DNA from: Candidatus Thorarchaeota archaeon
GTDB lineage: Archaea > Asgardarchaeota > Thorarchaeia > Thorarchaeales > Thorarchaeaceae
Assembly (NCBI GenBank): GCA_016840385.1
Contig: JAEOSL010000059.1
Coordinates: forward strand, 1-21,280
Length of the DNA: 21,280 nt
Direction: 5' to 3'
This document shows positions 1 to 5,278 of the stretch, one piece after another (the stretch's first letter is position 1; every line of letters begins with the position of its first letter). A model generated the notes under the pieces. It worked only from the letters and a program-made list of their open reading frames with translations, did not search any database and was not told the DNA's origin. A program made the position numbers and the translations under genes.

Positions 1-1402
1 CAACTAGACTGCTCATCCCACTCACAACTATCTCAAGACCACTGTCTGTTGAGATATCGCCCACATCAAACTGTAATGCTAGAAGACCTTCAGATCCGCT
101 AACTCCTGATAAACTCTCGAACATCACATCGAGAGCAGTTCCGTCAAGTACTGCAAGTACAGCTGGGCTTGGCATTCCACCGTAACCTTGTAGATTGATA
201 TCACTCAAAATGAGATCATCTATTCCATCTGCGTTAATGTCAGCAGCCATGAGCTTTGCAGTATAAGATCTGACCAGAGTCTTTGTAGCTAAGACACTTC
301 CAGACTCATCGAAGATGTTTACTAACCTGTGTGTGTCATTCAATGCTACTGCAATGCCTAATTCTTCTGAATTGGAATTATCAATGAATTTACCTGCCAC
401 CATCTCGGGCGCATAGAAATCATATCCATGTGGATCAGTTGGTTTTGCAAAAGTCACATTGAACTCGACATAACCAGATAATCCCTCATAGTGGTAGAGA
501 AGCATTGAATATTCCTCAAGCATTTCATGTTCGTCAGTATCGTTGTAGATTCCCGCATTTGCTTGGAGAACTAGGGTGTCAAGTCCATCTTGATCGTAGT
601 CAACTGCGACTCCTTGAATTGGTAGTGCCATGTAACCGTAGGTATGTGATGGATCTGTGTATAGCGTACCGTTGTCATACCAATTCGTATGTACATACTG
701 ATTCCCCAAATAGCTGTCCCATTGAGTACCATCTTCTGCAGTATAGAATGTGACATTATAGTCAAAGAATGTGTCAGTTGTCCAAACAGTAGCAACATCT
801 AACTTGTCATCTGCTGTGAAATTTCCAATAACTGACATATAGGCTCCATCTGTGCCTGAAGTATGATTCCAAAGAACGGTATTGGTTCGATCAAGGGCAA
901 ATAGTTGGCCACCATTATCCTCTTTGTAATGATCATCACTATCAGATGCATTCCATCGTAGTACTGAAACTACAACTTCATCATAACCGTCGCCATCGAT
1001 ATCTGCGATATCAAGATCGGTCACTGTATTGTTAATAGTTCTACTCCACACTATGTTTCCAGTAATACCACTTACCAGATGAATCATCCCACCTGTATAA
1101 GTAGAATATTCATCAAAGAGAACTGGAAACTGTCCAGGTGTAGATCCGTTTACGATTATAAAATCATGGGCTGTGCCTACTGAGAAATTACCTTTAGCCA
1201 TCAATGAAATATTTCCAAAGGCAGATGTTTCCCAGTTTCCGCCCACTGCTGCTGGTTCAGAGTACCCGATTGGAGCAATCTCTAGGACTTGGTTCTCATT
1301 AGAAGTAGGAAGTACTAAAGGGCTCGATAGAAATAGGGGTATTGAAGAACCTAGCAGAACGAAAACTAGTAATGCAGCGAAAGCTGCTTTCTTCTTATTC
1401 AT
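1..1402 (-). CDS. Secreted FG-GAP/VCBS (integrin-like) repeat protein, C-terminus cut by the window edge
   Basis: The minus-strand frame opened by the ATG at 1402-1400 runs without a stop for 467 codons to base 2, so the gene continues beyond the left edge. Residues 1-30 form a signal peptide: basic MNKKK, then a hydrophobic stretch of A, L, V and F residues ending near SSPL. The mature part carries Asp-rich calcium-loop repeats of the FG-GAP/VCBS type: DIADIDGDGYDEVVVS, AVDYDQDGLDTLVLQ and AADINADGIDDLILSD. These are the usual signature of beta-propeller blades (family knowledge). Many N-x-S/T sequons suggest a glycosylated surface protein. The start is supported by GGTGA six bases upstream. 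An extracellular role in adhesion or in carrying a sensor/enzyme domain is inferred; the missing C-terminus could hold another domain or a membrane anchor. The family call is firm and the function unknown. Confidence 0.88.
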   Translation of the reverse strand, partial: MNKKKAAFAALLVFVLLGSSIPLFLSSPLVLPTSNENQVLEIAPIGYSEPAAVGGNWETSAFGNISLMAKGNFSVGTAHDFIIVNGSTPGQFPVLFDEYSTYTGGMIHLVSGITGNIVWSRTINNTVTDLDIADIDGDGYDEVVVSVLRWNASDSDDHYKEDNGGQLFALDRTNTVLWNHTSGTDGAYMSVIGNFTADDKLDVATVWTTDTFFDYNVTFYTAEDGTQWDSYLGNQYVHTNWYDNGTLYTDPSHTYGYMALPIQGVAVDYDQDGLDTLVLQANAGIYNDTDEHEMLEEYSMLLYHYEGLSGYVEFNVTFAKPTDPHGYDFYAPEMVAGKFIDNSNSEELGIAVALNDTHRLVNIFDESGSVLATKTLVRSYTAKLMAADINADGIDDLILSDINLQGYGGMPSPAVLAVLDGTALDVMFESLSGVSGSEGLLALQFDVGDISTDSGLEIVVSGMSSLV

Positions 1403-1428
1403 TCAAATTCACCGAATTGCTTGAAACA

Positions 1429-1451
1429 ACACTCTTCAAGTAGTAGAGTGT
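1429..1451. repeat. Short inverted repeat in the leader of the FG-GAP gene
   Basis: ACACTCT (1429-1435) and AGAGTGT (1445-1451) are perfect complements around a 9-nt loop. On the minus strand the hairpin lies in the presumed 5' leader, about 27 nt upstream of the ATG and downstream of an A/T-rich stretch (AAAAAGCAAAATAAA) that could be the promoter. On the plus strand it is followed by T-rich sequence, but no plus-strand gene ends here. Function unknown. Confidence 0.4.
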
Positions 1452-1535
1452 GTTTATTTTGCTTTTTTTGATTATCGTAATAGGTAAATATCATATTATA
1501 TCATTATGTTAGATGGATGTTTTACTTATTTGTAG

Positions 1536-1577
1536 GCCTATGAAAATAATTGCCTAACCATTTTCGGGGTCATAGGC
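1536..1577. repeat. 8-bp perfect inverted repeat, 26-nt spacer
   Basis: GCCTATGA (1536-1543) is matched by TCATAGGC (1570-1577). The element sits between the end of the small-ORF cluster and the FG-GAP gene, both read leftward, so it could be part of a leader or an operator. The spacer contains a further copy of the GCCTA core. The remainder of 1403-1640 shows no convincing gene: it is AT-rich intergenic sequence. Confidence 0.4.
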
Positions 1578-1630
1578 AAAATTGATACAAGATTTAATCT
1601 ATTTGTACTGAAAGTGGGTTAATGGATAAG

Positions 1631-1674
1631 AAAAAAGAGTGAAGTACTCATGTTGCTTCAAGAGCGAGTACTTC
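1631..1674 (-). terminator. Hairpin plus T-run closing the small-ORF cluster
   Basis: GAAGTACTC (1641-1649) and GAGTACTTC (1666-1674) are perfect 9-bp complements around a 16-nt loop. Read leftward the stem is followed by ACTCTTTTTTC, a T-run typical of archaeal terminators. The last codons of the third small ORF lie in the 5' arm and loop, and its TGA overlaps the 3' arm, so translation through the ORF end would melt the stem. Terminator activity is inferred from this geometry. Confidence 0.6.
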
Positions 1675-1752
1675 TTCTAGGGATAGATCACTGCCCTTGC
1701 GGGGCTCATGTGATTGTAATTTGGGGGTTACTTGAGTTGGATTAATAGTCAT
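1648..1752 (-). CDS. Small acidic protein, 34 aa, third ORF of small-peptide cluster
   Basis: A 34-codon ORF from ATG at 1752 to TGA at 1650-1648. It begins MTINPTQVTPKLQ and ends SDLSLEEVLALEAT. Composition is mildly acidic (five Asp/Glu, three Lys/Arg), with a polar, proline-containing N-terminal half and a short amphipathic C-terminal helix. Translation signals are good: AGGAGATAA overlaps the stop of the preceding ORF and lies about seven bases before this ATG, suggesting translational coupling. The final codons are inside the terminator hairpin. I recognise no family. It differs in charge and sequence from the two basic peptides encoded upstream, so a partner or immunity-like role is conceivable but unproven. 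Confidence 0.55.
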   Translation of the reverse strand: MTINPTQVTPKLQSHEPRKGSDLSLEEVLALEAT

Positions 1753-1757
1753 TGTAA

Positions 1758-1850
1758 TTATCTCCTGAAGTAAACTTGTGTGATTGCTTTGGTGGAGATA
1801 CGACGTTGAGCGTTCTTACCCTTGCTCTTGGTAGTCTTTGCTAATGCCAT
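1758..1850 (-). CDS. Small highly basic protein, 30 aa, second ORF of small-peptide cluster
   Basis: A 30-codon ORF from ATG at 1850 to TAA at 1760-1758. It begins MALAKTTKSKGKNAQRR and ends QVYFRR. There are nine Lys/Arg and no acidic residue, so it is strongly cationic. Start support is good: GGTGAT, overlapping the TGA of the first ORF, lies about eight bases upstream. It shares the MALA start and an ST-x-AI element with the first ORF, hinting at an old duplication. No transmembrane segment and no cysteine. A nucleic-acid-binding peptide, a small ribosome-associated protein or an antimicrobial/signalling peptide are all possible. I do not recognise the family. The evidence that it is translated is the coupling geometry, not homology. 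Confidence 0.55.
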   Translation of the reverse strand: MALAKTTKSKGKNAQRRISTKAITQVYFRR

Positions 1851-1857
1851 TTCTTAA

Positions 1858-1965
1858 TCACCTTACAACAGTGCTGAAAGCGTAACCAATAGCGCCAGTT
1901 GACTGAGCTTTGGTTGTTTTGTTCTTCTTCACGGAGGAAAGTCGGTTATTGCTTGCTAGAGCCAT
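1858..1965 (-). CDS. Small basic protein, 35 aa, first ORF of small-peptide cluster
   Basis: A 35-codon ORF from ATG at 1965 to TGA at 1860-1858. It begins MALASNNRLSSVKKNKTTK and ends GYAFSTVVR. It has six basic and no acidic residues; the N-terminal half is basic and polar, the C-terminal half (STGAIGYAFSTVV) mildly hydrophobic. There is no Shine-Dalgarno; the ATG falls 31-42 bases after the palindromic TATA box GGTATATATACC, so the transcript would have a leader of roughly ten bases or less. Its stop is embedded in the Shine-Dalgarno of the next ORF (AAGGTGAT). MALA and ST-x-AI are shared with the second ORF. Function unknown. Confidence 0.55.
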   Translation of the reverse strand: MALASNNRLSSVKKNKTTKAQSTGAIGYAFSTVVR

Positions 1966-1976
1966 AATGTTTCACA

Positions 1977-2007
1977 ATATATACCACTCAACTTTGGTAT
2001 ATATACC
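1977..2007 (-). promoter_or_regulatory. Double TATA promoter of the small-peptide cluster
   Basis: GGTATATATACC (1996-2007) is a perfect 12-bp palindrome containing an ideal archaeal TATA box. A second TATATAT-like box follows at 1977-1985. From the distal box transcription would start about 25 bases downstream, just before the ATG at 1965. The stretch 1966-2109 otherwise holds no gene. The strength of the box suggests high expression (inference). Confidence 0.6.
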
Positions 2008-2109
2008 GAAGCCACTTCTTAGGGTCACAGAATAGAGTCACAAGTTGTTACTATCAAATGCGGTGGGAATTGTGATTTTCACTGTATTTGTTTACGTTTG
2101 GGATTATGT

Positions 2110-2673
2110 TCAAGTTGTCTTGATGACATGATCTGGAATATGCACTGCAAACTTGCATAGTTTGTCTCCTGCTACCACAGTGTTCACAATATCAACCTTC
2201 ACGGATTCACCAAACATACCCTCGTACAACTGGCGAGCCCAACCAGCTCCACAATAGCAGTAGGTTTTTGACATTTTATCCAATGCCGCGTGAATGATTG
2301 GACAGAAACAGGCCGCTTTGATTTTCCCTTGAATCGTTGTCGCTTTATCATATGCATCTCTATCAGCAGGAGGTTTACTAGTATAGAGGATGTTGCCTTC
2401 GTGATATGGTTTCTCTAAGAAAGGTAGACTATCTTTGTATTCTGATAGAAACTCATCAATGTCATGGTTCCGTTCGAAGATTTCTTTCCAGTGGTCAATA
2501 TCTGCTGCTGGTCTTACATGTGCACATCGCGAGATGACCTCAAACTTCTGTTCCTCGTTTGCTACTCGGTCTAGTTTTTCAATTGCTTGAATCATCCATT
2601 TGGCTCGCTCTTCAGCAGAAGTAAATGGTGTGATTTTTTCCAAATCCTTCCAGAATCTCTGTTCTTGGTTCAT
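2110..2673 (-). CDS. Cys-rich protein resembling the ATC-hydrolase/DUF6144 family
   Basis: 187 aa, cytosolic, no signal peptide. The C-terminal third carries the recognisable block: a CFCP motif near residue 122, then TYCYCGAGW near 137-145, LYEGMFG, VKVDIV and a closing GDKLCKFAVHIP. This pattern of YCxCxAGW followed by a GDxxCxF strand recalls proteins grouped with L-2-amino-thiazoline-4-carboxylate hydrolase or DUF6144; the final strand also resembles V4R-type ligand domains. The clustered cysteines suggest metal, heme or thiol chemistry (inference). Its start overlaps the end of the upstream GyrI-like ORF by 62 bases in another frame, so the two are probably translated from one mRNA. The Shine-Dalgarno is weak, and an internal start is possible though no better one was seen. 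Enzymatic activity is not established. Confidence 0.6.
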   Translation of the reverse strand: MNQEQRFWKDLEKITPFTSAEERAKWMIQAIEKLDRVANEEQKFEVISRCAHVRPAADIDHWKEIFERNHDIDEFLSEYKDSLPFLEKPYHEGNILYTSKPPADRDAYDKATTIQGKIKAACFCPIIHAALDKMSKTYCYCGAGWARQLYEGMFGESVKVDIVNTVVAGDKLCKFAVHIPDHVIKTT

Positions 2674-3169
2674 TCTCTAGGAATTCTTCTAGACTTCCAC
2701 AAAATCGGACATCCCAATCATGTAAGGTAGCTTGAAGCTCAGTTACATTGTCCTCAGGATCATCCATGAAGGGGCCCATCAGATAGACCTCTCTGGGGCT
2801 TAAACCAGTAGGTAGGCCTCGGGTTGATCGATATTCATGCAATTTTCTGAATGCTTCACCTAATTTTTCGTAAGGGCCTCGATAAATTACGGTCAGTGCA
2901 TACAAGGCTTCAAGAGGTCGAGTCTTGATTTCTTCAGTTTCGATATCTTGTTTGACAGGATACCCCGCTTCGATATCTAATCCATCCTCTACGTTTGTGT
3001 CGTAATGCTGAATCATTATGGCCGGTCCACAAATATGGTCTACACAAACTTCTCTGAGTTTCTCGAATCGTTCTTTCAATTCTATTCTTTTCTTGAGGGG
3101 TTTTCGGATACTCGCAATTATTTGTTCATCGATTTTCTTGTACTCGTATGATTGCGCTTCATCTGACAT
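2612..3169 (-). CDS. GyrI-like/AraC effector-binding domain protein
   Basis: 185 aa from the chosen ATG at 3169 (MSDEAQ), which has AGGT upstream; an ATG 21 bases earlier (MPSRY) lacks a ribosome-binding site. Visible GyrI-like features are PAIMIQHYDT and the GLDIEAGYPV strand in the first repeat, then VIYRGPYEKLGEAFRKL, a helix, and GLSPREVYLMGP with VTELQ in the second. These match stand-alone small-molecule-binding domains related to the C-termini of AraC and MerR regulators (Rob, BmrR). There is no DNA-binding domain, so it is a ligand-binding or sequestering protein rather than a repressor by itself. An unusual C-terminal tail of about 35 residues follows and overlaps the start of the Cys-rich gene downstream. 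Ligand unknown. TTTAATAGTAAA near 3220 is a plausible TATA box. Confidence 0.75.
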   Translation of the reverse strand: MSDEAQSYEYKKIDEQIIASIRKPLKKRIELKERFEKLREVCVDHICGPAIMIQHYDTNVEDGLDIEAGYPVKQDIETEEIKTRPLEALYALTVIYRGPYEKLGEAFRKLHEYRSTRGLPTGLSPREVYLMGPFMDDPEDNVTELQATLHDWDVRFCGSLEEFLENEPRTEILEGFGKNHTIYFC

Positions 3170-3235
3170 TGCTACATACCTACTTGGCATAGAATATTGA
3201 AAATGTATTGATGTTTACTATTAAAGAAAAGAGTT

Positions 3236-4003
3236 CTACGTAAGATTCCGTCGAACACGATACCAGTAATCATAGAGAGTTTTGAATCCCATCGTTTCAT
3301 ACATTGCAATAGAAGTGTGATTATCAAATTCCACTTGGAGGAATGCATTTTCTGCACCTAGTTGTTTCCCCCATGAGCCTAGTGCTTGGTTAATAGAGGT
3401 TCCAATCCCTTTTCGACGATATTGGGAATATACTACTATGCTAAAGAGTCCTAACCACCCATTATTTACTACTCCCAATCCAAGTCCTGCTATTTTTCCA
3501 TCAATTAACACAGAAGCAAAGGCTTTCCTGAGCTTAATGTCTTCAATTATACTTCTGCGAGCAGATATAGCACGATCTGAATAACCAGATGATTCTGCAT
3601 ACGCCTCGAACCAGTCCGATGGGACAGTTTCATCAATCTTCACAATTATTGTTGGACTTATTGAAGTAAGATTATCTATTGGTGCGATTTTAAGATGTGT
3701 TCTCATTTCAACTTCGAATTCAAGGTCGGTCAGCTTCAAATCCAATCCTTCAGGACGACACACATCTGTCATTTTGAAGATTGGAGGATGTCCACGCTCT
3801 TCAAAGAACTTGATTGCTTCTTCAATTAACGCGGATAATTCTATATTGGATTCGTTTGTATATGGATAAACTGCATTAGCTCTTGCTGTGACACCGTCGT
3901 GTGCTCGTAGAAGCCATCCTTTGATAGTTTTTTCTTCACGCGCAGGCCAACATTCTGCCGTTAGAAGCTCGAACTTTGAAATTGTTGCGTAATCCTTGGC
4001 CAT
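3236..4003 (-). CDS. GNAT family N-acetyltransferase (two-lobed, Rv0428c-like)
   Basis: 255 aa from the ATG at 4003 (MAKDY), preceded eight bases upstream by GGAGTGA. An ATG at 4039 in the same frame (MKKSNW) has no ribosome-binding site and overlaps the likely TATA region. The C-terminal lobe is a clear GNAT fold: a beta strand ending IVVYSQYRRKGIGTSI gives the acetyl-CoA-binding R/QxxGxG/A loop, followed by AFLQVEFDNHTSIAMYETMGF, the classic N-x-x-x-x-x-YxxxGF end. The N-terminal half (CWPAREEKTIKGW, RANAVYP, HPPIFKMT) looks like the first lobe of tandem-GNAT proteins of the Rv0428c type. The acceptor is unknown: small-molecule amine or protein. It is likely transcribed toward the GyrI-like gene with a 67-bp gap. 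Confidence 0.8.
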   Translation of the reverse strand: MAKDYATISKFELLTAECWPAREEKTIKGWLLRAHDGVTARANAVYPYTNESNIELSALIEEAIKFFEERGHPPIFKMTDVCRPEGLDLKLTDLEFEVEMRTHLKIAPIDNLTSISPTIIVKIDETVPSDWFEAYAESSGYSDRAISARRSIIEDIKLRKAFASVLIDGKIAGLGLGVVNNGWLGLFSIVVYSQYRRKGIGTSINQALGSWGKQLGAENAFLQVEFDNHTSIAMYETMGFKTLYDYWYRVRRNLT

Positions 4004-4056
4004 CAATAGAATCACTCCATCCCAATTGGATTTTTTCATTAAATAGAATATACTTT

Positions 4057-5004
4057 CTACGCAGATTTCACTTGCTTATCTGCTGCATTGCTAGTATCAT
4101 TTGACGTATTTTGTATTCTTTGTACTAGGATTACACCTACTATCGTCAAAGCGCCTCCTAGAATTTGGAAGATTGATGTTGATTCACCTAGAACTAGGAC
4201 TGCCATTATTACGCCCCAAACTGCAATTAGACTTAGTCCAATTTGAACAATTGATGCTTCAATATGTTTCATAGCTTCATAATACAGAATGAACCCAACC
4301 ACCGTGTTTACGATTGCCACCCATAACATAATGATCCATGTTTCGAAACTTAGCTCAAGTAAAACATGTAGATCTCCCATTAAACCTGCAGATAACCAAA
4401 TGAATGGGATTGCAAACAAGGTGCTGTAGAGTGTTACTGAAATTGCATCTACAGAATCAACTGCGATTTTTCCAGCGATGCCATTGACTGCAAAAAGGAT
4501 TGTTGAGAGAATTATTATTCCATCACCCAGCAGGCGGACAGTTTCAAATCCATAATTTAGTGAGTTGCCTCCAATGACTATCATAGTTGCACCTAGAGTA
4601 GCTAGAATCAGTCCACTGAGTTTCTCAGAAGTTATTCGTTCTTTCAATATGGGTACTGCAATCATTACCGCAAAAACAGGAGTCAAATTCAATAGAAGTA
4701 GTGTTTCTCCAGCTGTCGTCATGCTCAATCCGATGTATTGCAATGTTTGGGAAAGGAAAGGCCCGGCAATTCCTGCAATAAATAGTATCTTCCATTTCGA
4801 TTTCACTGTTTTAGTGGACGTTGAGGTAGAACGCGTGAGGCGTACCAGTACGACTAGAAAAGGAGCTGCAATTGTATATCTAAGTGCAACGAATATGATT
4901 GGAGTCATTCCATCTGCATAAACTATCTTCCCGAAAATCAAGGATGATGACCAAATAACTGTGGTTATTACTAGTGCTAACCATGCCAGTGTTTTCTTAG
5001 CCAT
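4057..5004 (-). CDS. EamA/DMT-superfamily transporter
   Basis: 315 aa integral membrane protein with about ten predicted transmembrane helices arranged as two EamA repeats of five. The first repeat opens with LAWLALVITTVIWSSSLIFG and includes VALRYTIAAPFL. The second begins around GDGIIILSTILFAVNGIAG and ends with GVIMAVLVLGESTSIFQILG and GVILVQRI, where the conserved Gly-Glu of EamA proteins is visible (LGES). The C-terminal tail is hydrophilic. DMT proteins export metabolites such as amino acids or nucleosides; the substrate cannot be read here. The start at 5004 (MAKK) is preferred over ATG 5010 because GAGG lies eight bases before it and only two before the other. It is divergent from the orc1 region. 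Confidence 0.85.
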   Translation of the reverse strand: MAKKTLAWLALVITTVIWSSSLIFGKIVYADGMTPIIFVALRYTIAAPFLVVLVRLTRSTSTSTKTVKSKWKILFIAGIAGPFLSQTLQYIGLSMTTAGETLLLLNLTPVFAVMIAVPILKERITSEKLSGLILATLGATMIVIGGNSLNYGFETVRLLGDGIIILSTILFAVNGIAGKIAVDSVDAISVTLYSTLFAIPFIWLSAGLMGDLHVLLELSFETWIIMLWVAIVNTVVGFILYYEAMKHIEASIVQIGLSLIAVWGVIMAVLVLGESTSIFQILGGALTIVGVILVQRIQNTSNDTSNAADKQVKSA

Positions 5005-5080
5005 TCTCATATCCTCGCAGCTTTCAGAGGATTTTACGATAACAGAACCTCTTGAAAACGATTCATGATGCGATAGCGTG

Positions 5081-5095
5081 AGATTTAAGGTAATA
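5081..5095 (+). promoter_or_regulatory. Possible TATA box for the short ORF/leader upstream of orc1
   Basis: AGATTTAAGGTAATA contains a TTTAA core about 26 bases before the ATG at 5109, the spacing expected of a leaderless archaeal promoter. Inferred from position and composition only. Confidence 0.35.
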
Positions 5096-5108
5096 TGTTT
5101 CTCTTTTC

Positions 5109-5225
5109 ATGGCGAGCGATGATTGTCATGACCCCATTGAGTCAGTAGACAATGATAGGGATCTTGAGTTAAGAGCTCGCCACATTAGTTTCGGCTACCT
5201 CTACCATTATTGTACGATTAAATGA
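5109..5225 (+). CDS. Candidate short ORF, 38 aa, upstream of orc1/cdc6
   Basis: ATG at 5109, TGA at 5223-5225. The predicted peptide begins MASDDCHDPIESVDNDRD (acidic) and ends RARHISFGYLYHYCTIK (basic, aromatic). Its TGA overlaps an in-frame upstream ATG (5222) of the Orc1 frame as ATGA, which would couple translation. A TATA-like TTTAAGG lies about 26 bases before the start, consistent with a leaderless mRNA. Against it: no homology recognised, and the same bases form an RNA-like set of stems (5110-5182). It could be a regulatory uORF, a structured leader, or neither. No function is claimed. Confidence 0.3.
   Translation: MASDDCHDPIESVDNDRDLELRARHISFGYLYHYCTIK
5110..5182. repeat. Long-range inverted repeat with nested hairpins upstream of orc1
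   Basis: TGGCGAGC (5110-5117) pairs perfectly with GCTCGCCA (5175-5182). Inside lie ATGA-TTG-TCAT (5119-5129 region), CATTG/CAATG around a 10-nt loop (5135-5154) extended by a CC/GG pair through a bulge, and TCTT-GAGTT-AAGA (5162-5174). The 73-nt element could fold as a multi-branched RNA. It lacks the T-loop, D-loop GG and 7-nt anticodon loop of a tRNA. Whether it is functional is unknown. Confidence 0.35.
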
Positions 5226-5241
5226 ACAATTCGCACAACTC

Positions 5242-5252
5242 TTTTAAGTTAA
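5242..5252 (+). promoter_or_regulatory. TATA box of orc1/cdc6
   Basis: TTTTAAGTTAA is centred about 32 bases before the ATG at 5279, so transcription would start within a few bases of that codon. This supports the leaderless MPRDF start over the upstream in-frame ATG at 5222. Confidence 0.45.
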
Positions 5253-5278
5253 TTTGGATGGATTTCTATTGGTTTGAT

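Noticed and set aside
505..798. Two open frames inside the left-edge region
   Set aside because: Both are shadows of the 467-codon minus-strand FG-GAP frame, which has a signal peptide, repeat motifs and a ribosome-binding site.
1536..1577. Insertion-sequence end or integration site
   Set aside because: There is an 8-bp inverted repeat but no transposase fragment, target duplication or second copy nearby.
5110..5182. A tRNA gene upstream of orc1
   Set aside because: The 73-nt length and long closing stem resemble a tRNA, but there is no TTCRAAT T-loop, no GG in a D-loop, the middle hairpin has a 10-nt loop and CCA does not follow. Kept only as an inverted repeat.
5011..5278. Replication origin next to orc1/cdc6
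   Set aside because: The location is typical, but I found no repeated origin-recognition boxes (for example a TTCCAGTGGAAAC-like element with a G-rich end) and no long AT-rich unwinding tract. Without repeats I do not call an origin.
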